Notes: generated by a model not told the origin, from the sequence alone. A DNA stretch of 64,000 bases from Nocardia spumae (GCF_020733635.1 NZ_JAJFZL010000001.1:6014001-6078000); one strand, 5' to 3'; shown: positions 26,122 through 38,352, counted from the first letter of the stretch. Numbers and translations are program-made.

Positions 26122-26919
26122 GTGCCATTCGCCCATGCGATCGATGCCGAGATCCATTACGAGGACACCGGCGGTCGTGGTCCGGTGGTCCTACTGGGGC
26201 ACGAATTCTTCATGGACCGAACGATGTTCGCCTCGCAGGCGGCCGCATTGTCACCGGAGTTTCGCATCGTCACTTGGGACGCGCGCGGACACGGCCGCAC
26301 CCGCGACGAAGGGCTGCCGTTCACGTACTGGACCGCCGCGCGCGACGCGCTGACCGTGCTCGATCAGCTCGGCATCGAGCGTGCCGTGGTCGGCGGCACC
26401 TCCCAGGGCGGATTCAGCGCTATGCGCACCGCGCTGCTCGCTCCCGAGCGGGTGGCCGCGCTGATCCTCATCTCAACAGAGGCGCACAGTCCGACCCGGG
26501 AAGAACTCGAGACCTCACGCCGCTTCCTCGACCACTGGCGAAAGCCGAATATCCGGCACGCACTGGCAGAACACCTGGCGCGCTGGCTGATCGGCGACGA
26601 CGCCGGGCACCGCGAAGTCTGGACCGAGCGCTGGCTCGCGCGCGATCCGCACGAACTGGAGGTCGCCGCCGGATGCCTGCTGGCACGTGACTCGATTCTG
26701 GACCGGCTGACCGAAATCACGTGTCCCGCACTGGTCATCCATCCCGCGCGGGCAGGTGTTCCGCGGCCGCACGTCCTGGAAATGGCGCGGCGGCTGCACC
26801 GATCGCGATTCCTCGAGATCGAGGGCGCCCGGCAGGCGGTCAATATGACCCATCCCGCGCAGGTCAACGCGGTGATCCGCGATTTCCTGCGCGGTGATGT
26901 GCTGACCCGGACCAACTGA
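26122..26919 (+). CDS. Alpha/beta hydrolase
   Basis: A 265-residue hydrolase with VVLLGHEFFMDRTMF (oxyanion), VTWDARGHGRTRDEG, and the nucleophile elbow VVGGTSQGGFSAM in which the usual G-H-S is G-T-S. The catalytic histidine is not obvious: the C-terminal position reads EIEGARQAVNMTHPAQVN. The altered elbow and missing clear His suggest a divergent or non-hydrolytic member. GTG 26122 is preferred over the upstream frame because TATCCT (26109-26114) ends seven bases before it. It is convergent with guaB3. Confidence 0.75.
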   Translation: MPFAHAIDAEIHYEDTGGRGPVVLLGHEFFMDRTMFASQAAALSPEFRIVTWDARGHGRTRDEGLPFTYWTAARDALTVLDQLGIERAVVGGTSQGGFSAMRTALLAPERVAALILISTEAHSPTREELETSRRFLDHWRKPNIRHALAEHLARWLIGDDAGHREVWTERWLARDPHELEVAAGCLLARDSILDRLTEITCPALVIHPARAGVPRPHVLEMARRLHRSRFLEIEGARQAVNMTHPAQVNAVIRDFLRGDVLTRTN

Positions 26920-26927
26920 TCCGGGTC
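26904..26927. terminator. Hairpin between convergent hydrolase and guaB3
   Basis: GACCCGGA (26904-26911) pairs perfectly with TCCGGGTC (26920-26927) around eight bases, spanning the hydrolase stop and touching the guaB3 stop. A probable bidirectional terminator without T tract. Confidence 0.5.
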
Positions 26928-28089
26928 AGGCGCGCACGCTCAGGCCGACCTTCTGGAATTCCTTGAGGTCGCAGTAGCCGGCTTTGGCCATCGAACGACG
27001 CAGGCCGCCAACGAGATTCACCGAGCCCCAGGGATCGTTGGACGGTCCGTAGAGCACCTTCTCCAGTGACGGCTGCTCATCGGGCTCGGCGAATTGCAGC
27101 ATCGCGCCCCGGGGCACCGACGGATGTGCCGCCGCCGAGGGCCAGTACCAGCCGCGACCGGGAGCCTGCTGCGCCAGCGCCAGCGGCACTCCCAGCATGG
27201 CCGCATCCGCACCGCAGGCGATGGCCTTGGCCAGCTGACCGGAGGTGACGATATCGCCGTCGGCGATCACGTGGACGTAGCGACCGCCGGTCTCGTCCAG
27301 ATAGTCGCGCCGGGCGGCAGCGGCATCGGCGATCGCGGTGGCCATCGGCACCCCGATACCGAGCACCTCACCGGTGGTGGTGGCGCCGGGCATCGAGCCG
27401 TAGCCGACGATCACTCCGGCGGCGCCGGTGCGCATCAGATGCAGCGCGGTGCGGTGATCGCTCACCCCACCCGCGACGACCGGCACATCGAGTTCGGCGA
27501 TGAAGGTCTTGAGGTTGAGCGGCTCCACCGGCGACCCGTCGTCCTGTGCGGCCACCGCACCGGCGACATGCTCGGCGGAGATGATGGTGCCGTGCACCAC
27601 CAGCAGGTCGACTCCGGCCTGCACCAGACTCGGGGTCAGCGCCCGCGCGTTCTGCGGGCTCACACGGACCGCGACGGTCACTCCGGCGGCCCGGACCTGG
27701 GCGACCGCGGCGGCGAGCAGATCGGGCTGCATCGGTGCGGCGTGCAGCTCCTGCAGCAGTTCGACCGCCGCCTCGGAACCCTTGTGCTCGGCCACCTCGA
27801 CCAACTGCTCGATCCGAGCGCTCACATCGGCGTGGCGCGCCCACAGACCCTCACCGTTGATGACGCCCAGTCCGCCGAGACGGCCCAGTTCGATGGCGAA
27901 CTCCGGCGACACCAGCGCGTCGGTCGGATGCGCAACCAAGGGGATGTCGAATCGGTAGGCATCCAGCTGCCATGCCAGCGACACCTGCTTCGACGACCGG
28001 GTGCGCCGCGACGGGACGATGTCGACATCGTCCAGCTCGTAGGTACGCCGGGCGGTCCGACCCATTCCGATCTCGACCATGTCGCGCAC
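26926..28089 (-). CDS. guaB3: GuaB3 family IMP dehydrogenase-like oxidoreductase
   Basis: A 387-residue IMPDH/GMPR-fold protein lacking CBS domains, closely resembling mycobacterial GuaB3. Visible: ARRTYELDDVDIVPSRRTRS at the N-terminus, VPVVAGGVSDHRTALHLMRT, GAAGVIVGYGSMPG, HVIADGDIVTSGQLAKAIAC and the C-terminal RRSMAKAGYCDLKEFQKVGL. The Cys loop typical of IMPDH is not evident, so the reaction in vivo is uncertain. Start: ATG 28080 (MVEIGMG) is the customary annotation, but AAGGAG lies nine bases before an in-frame GTG at 28089, so that is used here. It lies just downstream of guaB2 on the same strand. Confidence 0.9.
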   Translation of the reverse strand: MRDMVEIGMGRTARRTYELDDVDIVPSRRTRSSKQVSLAWQLDAYRFDIPLVAHPTDALVSPEFAIELGRLGGLGVINGEGLWARHADVSARIEQLVEVAEHKGSEAAVELLQELHAAPMQPDLLAAAVAQVRAAGVTVAVRVSPQNARALTPSLVQAGVDLLVVHGTIISAEHVAGAVAAQDDGSPVEPLNLKTFIAELDVPVVAGGVSDHRTALHLMRTGAAGVIVGYGSMPGATTTGEVLGIGVPMATAIADAAAARRDYLDETGGRYVHVIADGDIVTSGQLAKAIACGADAAMLGVPLALAQQAPGRGWYWPSAAAHPSVPRGAMLQFAEPDEQPSLEKVLYGPSNDPWGSVNLVGGLRRSMAKAGYCDLKEFQKVGLSVRA

Positions 28090-28370
28090 TTGATGTCTCT
28101 CCTTAGTGTGTACTGCCGCAGTGGGTACTGCCGCGCCGTGGTGCTCGGTACCCGCCGTCGTCCCGGCGATCGCACGCCGACGCACCCCTATCCTCCCAGT
28201 TCTCGGCGTACGCCATACGCCCGGGGCGGTCCGCGCGTGGCGCATGCGGCGACCCCGGGTGGGCGGATGCGCCGGGTCGCATCCGCACCCGCATCCGGTC
28301 CGAGCGGCGTTCCCGTCGGGACGCCGGCGACAGTTCTTGCCGCGGAAGGGTTTACGGAATCAGCGGACCG

Positions 28371-30304
<1,934 letters not shown>

Positions 30305-30718
30305 GTGCGTGACCATCTACCACCTGGCCTGCCGCCGGACCCCTTCGCCGGAGACCCCTCCGACCCGTCGGCCGCGCTCGATGCCATTGAGCCTGGGGAG
30401 CCGCTGGATCCCCATGAGCGCCTCGCGGTCGAGGAAGATCTCGCCGATCTCGCGGTCTACGAGGCATTGTTGTCCCACCGTGGTATCCGCGGTCTCGTGG
30501 TGAGCTGCGAGGACTGCAGGCAGGACCACTACCACGATTGGGACATGCTGCGCGCCAACCTGCTGCAACTGCTGGTCGACGGCACGGTCCGCCCGCACGA
30601 GCCAGCCTACGATCCGACGCCGGAAGCCTACGTCACGTGGGACTACTGCCGCGGTTACGCGGATGCCTCGATGAACGAGGCCCTGCACGGCGACGGATTC
30701 GACGGATTCGACGCCTGA
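30305..30718 (+). CDS. DUF5319 family protein (Rv3412-like)
   Basis: A 137-residue acidic cytosolic protein. It has the DUF5319 core LPPGLPPDPFAGDPSDPS, AVEEDLADLAVYEALLSHRG and IRGLVVSCEDCRQDHYHDWD, with a C-x-x-C pair (CEDC) and nearby His residues that could bind metal. The function is unknown. It is conserved beside guaB2 and the sigD-rsdA pair in Mycobacteriales, as here. GTG 30305 is chosen because similarity begins at MRDHLPPG and a -10 hexamer precedes it by six bases. It is convergent with rsdA across 170 bases without another gene. Confidence 0.85.
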   Translation: MRDHLPPGLPPDPFAGDPSDPSAALDAIEPGEPLDPHERLAVEEDLADLAVYEALLSHRGIRGLVVSCEDCRQDHYHDWDMLRANLLQLLVDGTVRPHEPAYDPTPEAYVTWDYCRGYADASMNEALHGDGFDGFDA

Positions 30719-30888
30719 GTCGTCACGGCACGCGGTGCCCGCTGCAGCGGTGGCACGCGGCTGGCTCGTGTGTGAAATTCGGCACCGCCGGAGTCTCTGC
30801 TGCGCCCGAGAGTGCTGATCGTCAGCAGACAAAAAGAATCCGACCGCCAGAATTCGGCGATCGGCTCTCCTGTTTCGGAACTCAGCTC

Positions 30889-32082
30889 CTACTTGATGCC
30901 GCCGGGCAGCATCCCACCACCGGCCGGAGGCGCGACGGTCGGAACCGCCGGACCCGTCGGATACACCGGCGGAGCGATGGTCTGCTGCTGCTGATGCGTC
31001 GGCGGCACCACCGGCCCCCCACCGACGGTGGTCGGCGGGGCGGCGGTGGGCTGAATCGTCGGCGGCTGCTCGTGCGTCGGCAAATCCTCGCTGGGCGGCT
31101 GCTGCTGCGTCGGCGGGGCGGTGATCGGCGGCTCGGCTGTCGTCGGCGGCTGTTGCTGCTGAGTCGGCGGCTTGGCACCGGTCTCGGAGCCCGGAATCCC
31201 AGGGCCGGAACCGTTCTCGTTCGTACCCGGCGCGGTCTGGCTGCGCATGATCTCCGGACCCGGTGTCGACGGCTTGGAACCGGTGGTCTCCTGCCGGCCC
31301 GGTTCAACCGTGCGGCCCGGAATCGATGGTGCCACCACGGGAGGTGTGGTGGGCGTCGCCGACGGCTTCGGTTCGAGCGACTCCAGCGCGGAGGCCACCT
31401 CGGGCGCCTTCGTGCGGAGTTGATCGAGCAGATGCTGCCAGCGCACCTGCAGATCCTGCTTACGCCCGTGGTCGTCGACCTGGGTCGTATTGGTGGACGC
31501 GCTCTCCAGCAGCGCCTTGGCCTGTTCCGGATGACCCTGATCGATCAGTGTCTGCGCCTTGCTCATATCGTCGTCGGCGCGCTGGGCGATCGTGGTCTGC
31601 GCCTGCTGGCTGAACACGACCTCCTTCACCCGCCACAACGGATCTCCCGGCTGTGCGCCGTAGGAGAATGCCGTGGTACCGCCCGCGATGACCGCGACCG
31701 CAGCCGCGGCGCCCATCAACGGACGAACCAATCGCAACCTGCCGCGCCGGTTGGCGTTGACCCTTGCCTCGCGCGCACCGATCTCCTGATTGACGGCCGC
31801 TACCACGGCGTCGAGATCGGGACCGGCCGGCATCGGAGTCTCGACGATATCCGCTCGCCAATTGGCGAGCAGGCTCGCGAGTTGGTACTCCTCCGCACTG
31901 TCGGTTGCGACGGGACCATCACCGGCAATGGCGTCGATCAGCGCATCGTCGCGGCGAACCGCGGCGATGTCCACCGGCCCGGTATCACCGGACGCTCCGG
32001 ACGCCTCGGCATAGGGACCGCTGTTCGGCGATCCAAGTCGCGCTTTCCAGTCGCCCCGACCGCGCTCGCCATCCCTAGCCAT
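30889..32082 (-). CDS. rsdA: Anti-sigma-D factor RsdA
   Basis: Membrane anti-sigma factor that holds SigD inactive. The 397-residue protein has a cytosolic N-terminus with the SigD-binding region (DIAAVRRDDALIDAIAGDGP and YQLASLLANWRADI), one membrane helix (LMGAAAAVAVIAGGTTAFSY, about residues 122-141), then an extracytoplasmic part with a helical TPR-like stretch and a long Pro/Gln/Thr-rich tail containing repeats of the type PPTQQQ. ATG 32082 (MARDGERGRGD) overlaps the sigD stop by eight bases, so the two are coupled. In mycobacteria RsdA is degraded by ClpXP; this regulation is family knowledge only. Confidence 0.88.
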   Translation of the reverse strand: MARDGERGRGDWKARLGSPNSGPYAEASGASGDTGPVDIAAVRRDDALIDAIAGDGPVATDSAEEYQLASLLANWRADIVETPMPAGPDLDAVVAAVNQEIGAREARVNANRRGRLRLVRPLMGAAAAVAVIAGGTTAFSYGAQPGDPLWRVKEVVFSQQAQTTIAQRADDDMSKAQTLIDQGHPEQAKALLESASTNTTQVDDHGRKQDLQVRWQHLLDQLRTKAPEVASALESLEPKPSATPTTPPVVAPSIPGRTVEPGRQETTGSKPSTPGPEIMRSQTAPGTNENGSGPGIPGSETGAKPPTQQQQPPTTAEPPITAPPTQQQPPSEDLPTHEQPPTIQPTAAPPTTVGGGPVVPPTHQQQQTIAPPVYPTGPAVPTVAPPAGGGMLPGGIK

Positions 32083-32653
32083 ACATTTCACCTGCCCTCG
32101 CCACTTGTGACTTCAGTTTCGCGAGCGCCCGATGCTGAGCCACTCGTATAGCTCCCGCCGTACTGCCCACGGCGACAGCAGTTTCTTCTGCTGACAAACC
32201 CATGACCAAGCGGAGGATCAGGATCTCTCGATGCTTCTCCGGAAGTGTCGCCAGCAGACTGTTCATCTGCCGGCTCGTTTCGGATTCGAGAGCGCGCTGC
32301 TCCGGCCCCTGGTCGGTGGATATGACATCTGGTACTTCGGCCATCGCGTCCGCCTTGTTACGGGCGGCGTTGCGATGTGCATCGGCAACCTTGTGTGAAG
32401 CGATTCCGTACACGAAAGCCATGAACGGCCGCCCCTGGTCCTGATAACGCGGCAGGGCGGTCATCACAGCCAAGCAGACCTCCTGCGCCACGTCGTCCGC
32501 GGAGAGCTGCCCACGCTCCGCAGAGCCGATCCGCGCACGGCAATAGCGCACTACCAACGGGCGGATGATTTCCAGTACCTGAGCTAAAGCCGAACGGTCG
32601 CCCTGAGCTGCGGCAGCTACGGCGGCGTCCAACTCCTCGCCCGAGTGCGTCAT
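32075..32653 (-). CDS. sigD: RNA polymerase sigma factor SigD (ECF)
   Basis: A 192-residue ECF sigma factor. Region 2 is seen as IIRPLVVRYCRARI, LSADDVAQEVCLAVMTALPR and YQDQGRPFMAFVYGIASHKV; region 4 as LATLPEKHREILILRLVMGL and AVAVGSTAGAIRVAQHRALA. The family controls ribosomal and envelope-associated genes in mycobacteria. ATG 32653 (MTHSGEELDAAV) is chosen as the family start; the frame is open to 32701. It overlaps rsdA at its 3' end. Locus order with DUF5319, whiB3 and groESL matches M. tuberculosis. Confidence 0.93.
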   Translation of the reverse strand: MTHSGEELDAAVAAAAQGDRSALAQVLEIIRPLVVRYCRARIGSAERGQLSADDVAQEVCLAVMTALPRYQDQGRPFMAFVYGIASHKVADAHRNAARNKADAMAEVPDVISTDQGPEQRALESETSRQMNSLLATLPEKHREILILRLVMGLSAEETAVAVGSTAGAIRVAQHRALAKLKSQVARAGEMYG

Positions 32654-32794
32654 CGTCAGAGATATTCCTGGCGTTACAAGTGGCACGGCCGGATTCGGCA
32701 AGTGCTTCCGCCGGTAGGCGGAACGGAAACAACAATAGCGGCTCGGCTATGTGAGTCGGACAACATGGGGGATCACTGCTCACACGAAATCGAC

Positions 32795-33664
32795 TCAGAT
32801 CCGCAGCAGTCCCCCGCGACCAGCCAGAATCCGCGCGTACTCGTCCGCATCCAGCGCCGCACGCCCCGCGACGCGCGGTTCGCACACGCCGGAGCGCAAC
32901 ATCGCGGCGGCCCAGCGCAGCGGCAGTAAGCCGTAGGCCGCGCAGTCCGAATCCACTTGTCCGGCAACAGTCCGGCTGCGATCGATGTCACCGGCGCCGG
33001 CCGCCGCGGCGGCAACCAGTAACCGGGATTTCACCTGATGCCGGATCGACCGCAGCTCCCCGGCCGCGGCGACGGCCGCCTCGGCATGGGCCATCGCCGG
33101 CTCGGCCACCAGCCCGGCGCCCGGGGCGGCGAGGGCGGTTTCGGCGCTGACCCAGTGCCAGCGCACCAGTGACCGCGAACTGTCGGGAAGCCGGTCGATC
33201 TCGGCTCGGCACCGCCGCAGCAACCGCGCGGAAACCTGCGGCTGACCGGTTCCGAGCGCATCGGCGGCCAGCCCGATCAGCGCGTCGCACACCGCCTCAC
33301 CGCGCATCGAGCCGGCATCGTCTCCCGCCGATACGCCCATGACCAGCGCCAATGCCCGCCCGTCCACGACCGCGGCGCGCGCATGCCAGCCGAGCTGGCG
33401 CAGCAGCGACGCTTCGGTCGACGCGAGCAATGAGGCCAGTACCGGATCGCGGGTGCGCCGTGCCGCGTCGAGCAGTTCGGCGCGCGCCGCGGAATACCAT
33501 CCACGACCACCGAGGACGACCGCGCGCAACCACATCGCGGCGGGGTCGGTGCCGGGCGGGAGGTCCGGGATACCGATATCGGGACGGGAGCCGAAGGCTG
33601 CCTCGGCCAAGAGCGCATGCCGCGGGTCCAGCAACCACTCCACCCGCGGGGACGAATCCAACAC
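32795..33664 (-). CDS. Conserved TPR-like hypothetical protein (Rv3415c-like)
   Basis: A 289-residue, almost entirely helical protein made of Ala-rich antiparallel helices (ARAELLDAARRTRDPVLASL, ASLLRQLGWHARAAVVDGRA, AMAHAEAAVAAAGELRSI), consistent with a degenerate TPR solenoid. No catalytic motif or membrane segment is visible. A protein of this kind sits between sigD and whiB3 in mycobacteria. It reads toward sigD, and the 141-base gap may hold the sigD promoter. The function is unknown. Confidence 0.75.
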   Translation of the reverse strand: MLDSSPRVEWLLDPRHALLAEAAFGSRPDIGIPDLPPGTDPAAMWLRAVVLGGRGWYSAARAELLDAARRTRDPVLASLLASTEASLLRQLGWHARAAVVDGRALALVMGVSAGDDAGSMRGEAVCDALIGLAADALGTGQPQVSARLLRRCRAEIDRLPDSSRSLVRWHWVSAETALAAPGAGLVAEPAMAHAEAAVAAAGELRSIRHQVKSRLLVAAAAAGAGDIDRSRTVAGQVDSDCAAYGLLPLRWAAAMLRSGVCEPRVAGRAALDADEYARILAGRGGLLRI

Positions 33665-34311
33665 CAGCGCACCTTATCCGGATACCGACCGGGCACGGCA
33701 CGCAGCACAAGCTATTTCTCAGCGAAAAAGGGACCGCGCTGTGTTTCGATCTCGTAAATCTGCGGCGAGCTAACCATCAGCGCGCCGAACAGAAATTCGG
33801 ATCCTTTTCGGATTATTAACCTACGCGCCCCGACACGGCCATCCGAGCTTCTCCGGCGCCACAGCGGACAGTGTGCCGGATCACATATCACACCTCCCAG
33901 CATTGGCAAGCATTACATGTCATTTCTTCCGCTAAATACGCCACTAGCTGGGAAAACATGGAGAATGACAGACATGTCGCAATGCTGGCGAAACACAGCC
34001 AACCGGACAGTATCGCTTTCCCGAGGCAGAAAGTAAACACCATGCAGGTTAAATCTGAGATCTGCCGGAATTGCGATCACCGACGGGGTAACTATTGACG
34101 TAATTTCACCGCGCGACCTAACGTACTTCATCGCCGTCGTCGGCGCCGTGTGAAATTGCGGCGACCGCGTACTGCGATCGCCGGAGATCGGCGATACGGT
34201 CCGAGCCCGATCTCGGCGAGGTCACTGCCGCCCCCGCCCAGGGTCCGGACAGACCGCTGCTGCCAAGCACCGCTCGACAACGCCGACGAGCTCGCACCAT
34301 AGGAGTTCACC
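33665..34311. other. Long AT-richer regulatory region upstream of whiB3
   Basis: These 647 bases hold no convincing gene, and the ORFs over them lack family features. Base composition between about 33700 and 34130 is visibly less GC-rich than the surroundings. A good promoter lies at TTGACG (34095-34100) and TAACGT (34119-34124) with 18 bases between, which would give whiB3 a leader of about 180 bases. Confidence 0.5.
34095..34124 (+). promoter_or_regulatory. Candidate sigma-A-like promoter of whiB3
   Basis: TTGACG and TAACGT are separated by 18 bases, about 190 bases upstream of the whiB3 start. It is the best -35/-10 pair in the gap. A long leader would allow post-transcriptional control; this is inference. 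Confidence 0.5.
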
Positions 34312-34605
34312 ATGCCCATGCCCACCCACCTCCCCGGTCCCAATGCCGACATCTGGGATTGGCAGATGCGCGGCTCGTGTCGCGGTGTGGACTCCTCCGT
34401 CTTCTTCCATCCCGACGGCGAACGCGGGCGCGCGCGCACCCAGCGAGAGCTGCGCGCCAAGGAGATCTGCCGCACCTGCCCGGTTCTGATGCAGTGCCGC
34501 AGCCACGCCCTGAAGGTCAGCGAGCCGTACGGCATCTGGGGCGGCATGTCGGAGACCGAACGCGAGCTCCACGCGCGGCGCAATCGCCGCCGCTTGGCCG
34601 TCTGA
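34312..34605 (+). CDS. whiB3: WhiB3, redox-sensing [4Fe-4S] transcription regulator
   Basis: A 97-residue WhiB protein. The four cluster ligands are Cys23, Cys53, Cys56 and Cys62 (GSCRG, EICRTCPVLMQC). The GIWGG turn is at residues 74-78, followed by a basic C-terminus RRNRRRLAV that contacts DNA. It resembles mycobacterial WhiB3 (PGPNADIWDWQ, FFHPDGERGRARTQRE), which responds to NO, O2 and redox state and controls lipid metabolism together with sigma factors. AGGAG lies six bases before ATG 34312. Position next to the Rv3415c-like gene agrees with the mycobacterial order. Confidence 0.93.
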   Translation: MPMPTHLPGPNADIWDWQMRGSCRGVDSSVFFHPDGERGRARTQRELRAKEICRTCPVLMQCRSHALKVSEPYGIWGGMSETERELHARRNRRRLAV

Positions 34606-34920
34606 GCGGCGCCCGCGAAATTCGGTCGCACCCGTCCAATCCGAATCCGCCGGGGCGCCGAATACCTAGCAAACAACCGGCCACTGAACAGGGCCGGCGA
34701 CACCGGTACAGCCGCAGGTCTTCGGCCACCCCGATCCGCCTGCCGCATGTTTTGCCAGCAGCCGCACCCAAGCCTCAGCGATTCGTAATGCCATCGGCGT
34801 GTCACGGCGTGTCTCCGCACACCGCCCGGCGTGTCGAATTTCGCGCGAAATCGATTGGGCCACAGGTGCCTTGCTTGACGCACCCCACCCGAAAGGAGGT
34901 CATAGCGGCACGCTACGGTA
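34606..34920. other. Gap between whiB3 and sigK with one hairpin
   Basis: No gene seen. CCGGCC (34677-34682) and GGCCGG (34692-34697) form a small stem that may end whiB3 transcription. AAAGGAGGT at about 34892-34900 is a good ribosome-binding site but lies about 20 bases before the sigK GTG, so the sigK start is uncertain. Confidence 0.35.
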
Positions 34921-35601
34921 GTGGCCGATGACACAGTATGGAGCGTTGTGACAACGCGGCCGCCGGCCGCAGAGGGCGACTCGTTCCAAGGATCCATCAG
35001 GGACGGTCGGGTGGCCACACCGAGTGTGGACTCTGCGATCACGGCACGCGCAGCCGAAAGTTTCGAACTAGCCGCCCTTCTCGAGCGCTGCGGCCAGGCC
35101 GACCAGCAGGCATTCGCCGAGCTGTACGACCGCACCTGCGCCCGCGTATTCGGATTGGTACTGCGTGTACTGCACGATTCCGGTTACGCGGAGGAGACGA
35201 CCCAGGAGGTCTATCTCCAGATCTGGCGCACCGCAGCCAATTTCGACTCCACCAAGGGCACGGCCGTGACCTGGTTGATGACGCTCGCGCATCGTCGCGC
35301 CGTCGACCGCGTCCGTGCCGAGCAAGCCCACGCGCAACGCGAGGTCACCTACGGCGCGAGCACCCTGGGCAACGAATTCGACGAAGTCACCGAGGAAGTC
35401 GGTCGCCGGCTCGACCAACAGGCCGTGCGCGACAGCCTTGCCACCCTGACCGATACGCAGCGAGAGGCCATCACGCTGGCGTATTTCGGCGGCCGGACGT
35501 ACGCCGAGGTGGCTGCCTACCTCGGCGTAGGGTTACCGACCGTCAAGTCCCGCATTCGGGACGGATTGACACGACTGAAAAAGAGTTTGGGAGTGACCTG
35601 A
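34921..35601 (+). CDS. sigK: ECF sigma factor SigK
   Basis: A 226-residue sigma factor. Region 2: AELYDRTCARVFGLVLRVLH, YAEETTQEVYLQIWRTAANF and TWLMTLAHRRAVDRVR. Region 4: LATLTDTQREAITLAYFGGR, TYAEVAAYLGVGLPTVKSRI. It resembles SigK, whose regulon in mycobacteria includes secreted antigens (MPT70/83). The start is unclear: GTG 34921 and GTG 34948 (four bases after GGAG) are both possible; the N-terminal 45 residues are variable. The anti-sigma gene follows after one base (stop 35601, ATG 35603). Confidence 0.85.
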   Translation: MADDTVWSVVTTRPPAAEGDSFQGSIRDGRVATPSVDSAITARAAESFELAALLERCGQADQQAFAELYDRTCARVFGLVLRVLHDSGYAEETTQEVYLQIWRTAANFDSTKGTAVTWLMTLAHRRAVDRVRAEQAHAQREVTYGASTLGNEFDEVTEEVGRRLDQQAVRDSLATLTDTQREAITLAYFGGRTYAEVAAYLGVGLPTVKSRIRDGLTRLKKSLGVT

Positions 35602-35602
35602 G

Positions 35603-35902
35603 ATGAACGAGAGCCAGATCGATCTCGCGCATACGGTCGCGCTCGGATCGATCGGCGACGAGGACCAGCGTGCGGTGCAGGACCTCCTGGATTCCGGGGA
35701 TCCGGTACTGCGCGCGGACTTCGACACGGAAGTGCAACTGACAAGAGAAGCTCTGAGCCTGTTCGCCTCGGCGTCGGCGGTCCAGCCGCCCGCCGCCCTG
35801 CGTGCCGGCCTGCTGGCCGCGATTGCCGACGGCAGCGCACCCGCCGCCCGCCACCCTCGCCCCCATCCGCGCGACGAGGCGGATCCGACCGCCATCGGCT
35901 GA
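35603..35902 (+). CDS. rskA: Truncated anti-sigma-K factor RskA, N-terminal domain only
   Basis: A 99-residue protein that aligns with the beginning of RskA: IDLAHTVALGSIGDEDQRAV, DFDTEVQLTREALSLFASAS, PPAALRAGLLAAIADG. It then ends in a Pro/His/Arg-rich tail (ARHPRPHPRDEADPTAIG). The usual protein has about 230 residues with a membrane helix and an extracytoplasmic domain; both are absent here, and no other frame downstream restores them before the terminator at 35997. Either the gene was cut short by deletion or it makes a soluble anti-sigma factor. Loss of the membrane part would remove regulated-proteolysis control of SigK. Confidence 0.75.
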   Translation: MNESQIDLAHTVALGSIGDEDQRAVQDLLDSGDPVLRADFDTEVQLTREALSLFASASAVQPPAALRAGLLAAIADGSAPAARHPRPHPRDEADPTAIG

Positions 35903-35996
35903 ACCGCGGCCGCTGTGGTCCACGCACCCGCTGTGGCGAGTAGCGCGGGGACACACGCCGCAGCATCCGCGCCGCGGCCACGATCACCGAATACGA

Positions 35997-36036
35997 ACGG
36001 CCCGTTCACGTTTCGAATGAAACATGAACGGGCCGT
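35997..36036. terminator. Strong hairpin between rskA and groEL
   Basis: ACGGCCCGTTCA (35997-36008) pairs with TGAACGGGCCGT (36025-36036). The stem extends after one mismatch through GTTTC/GAAAC to the tetraloop GAAT, and TTT follows at 36040. It should terminate the sigK unit and possibly also the groESL transcript. Confidence 0.8.
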
Positions 36037-36113
36037 CGTCTTTCGACCGTGTGGTCGCCCGCGCTGAGCCCTAGCGGGCCACAACCCGCCGCGGCGGAGC
36101 CGCGGCCGATACC

Positions 36114-37832
<1,719 letters not shown>

Positions 37833-37869
37833 TTACGGTGCGACGACCGCGTGGATCATCGGTCGATCG

Positions 37870-38172
37870 TCACTTGTCGACGACGGCCAGCAGATCGCGC
37901 GCCGACAGGATCAGGTACTCCTCGCCGTTGTACTTGATCTCGGTGCCGCCGTACTTGCTGTAGATGACGACGTCGCCTTCCTTGACGTCCAGCGGAATGC
38001 GCTTCTCGCCGTCCTCGTCCCACCGGCCGGGTCCGACTGCGACGACGGTGCCCTCCTGGGGCTTCTCCTTCGCCGTGTCGGGGATGACCAGGCCGGAGGC
38101 GGTCGTCGTCTCGGCCTCGTTGGCCTGGACGAGGATCTTGTCCTCGAGCGGCTTGATGTTCACGCTCGCCAC
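37870..38172 (-). CDS. groES: Co-chaperonin GroES (Cpn10)
   Basis: A 100-residue co-chaperonin. It has [20 protein letters not shown], the mobile loop [20 protein letters not shown] and the barrel segment [23 protein letters not shown] 38172 has GGAGGG six bases upstream, which fixes the start. It is the first gene of groES-groEL1. CIRCE at 38326 indicates HrcA repression and heat induction. Confidence 0.97.
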   Translation of the reverse strand: MASVNIKPLEDKILVQANEAETTTASGLVIPDTAKEKPQEGTVVAVGPGRWDEDGEKRIPLDVKEGDVVIYSKYGGTEIKYNGEEYLILSARDLLAVVDK

Positions 38173-38325
38173 GTTGAGCCCTCCACTTTCAGGGGATTCG
38201 GTCGTCCGGGGCCGTTCCCCGGACTCACGGTTTCGGTCTTGCCGACCCTGTGGCATAGCCCCGTCGTCGCGGGTGCCGGGACACCTGCCCAGAAGTCGAT
38301 GGCACCTGAGCACAACCAGTGCCGA

Positions 38326-38352
38326 CTAGCACTCTATACACGAGAGTGCCAG
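38326..38352. promoter_or_regulatory. CIRCE element (HrcA operator) of groES-groEL1
   Basis: CTAGCACTC (38326-38334), nine bases, GAGTGCCAG (38344-38352): the canonical CIRCE layout TTAGCACTC-N9-GAGTGCTAA with few changes. It lies 154 bases upstream of the groES start. Confidence 0.92.

Noticed and set aside
33665..34311. Short ORFs (33712-33909, 33871-34098, 33913-34131) upstream of whiB3
   Set aside because: They lack ribosome-binding sites and family similarity, and their codon usage is unlike the genome.
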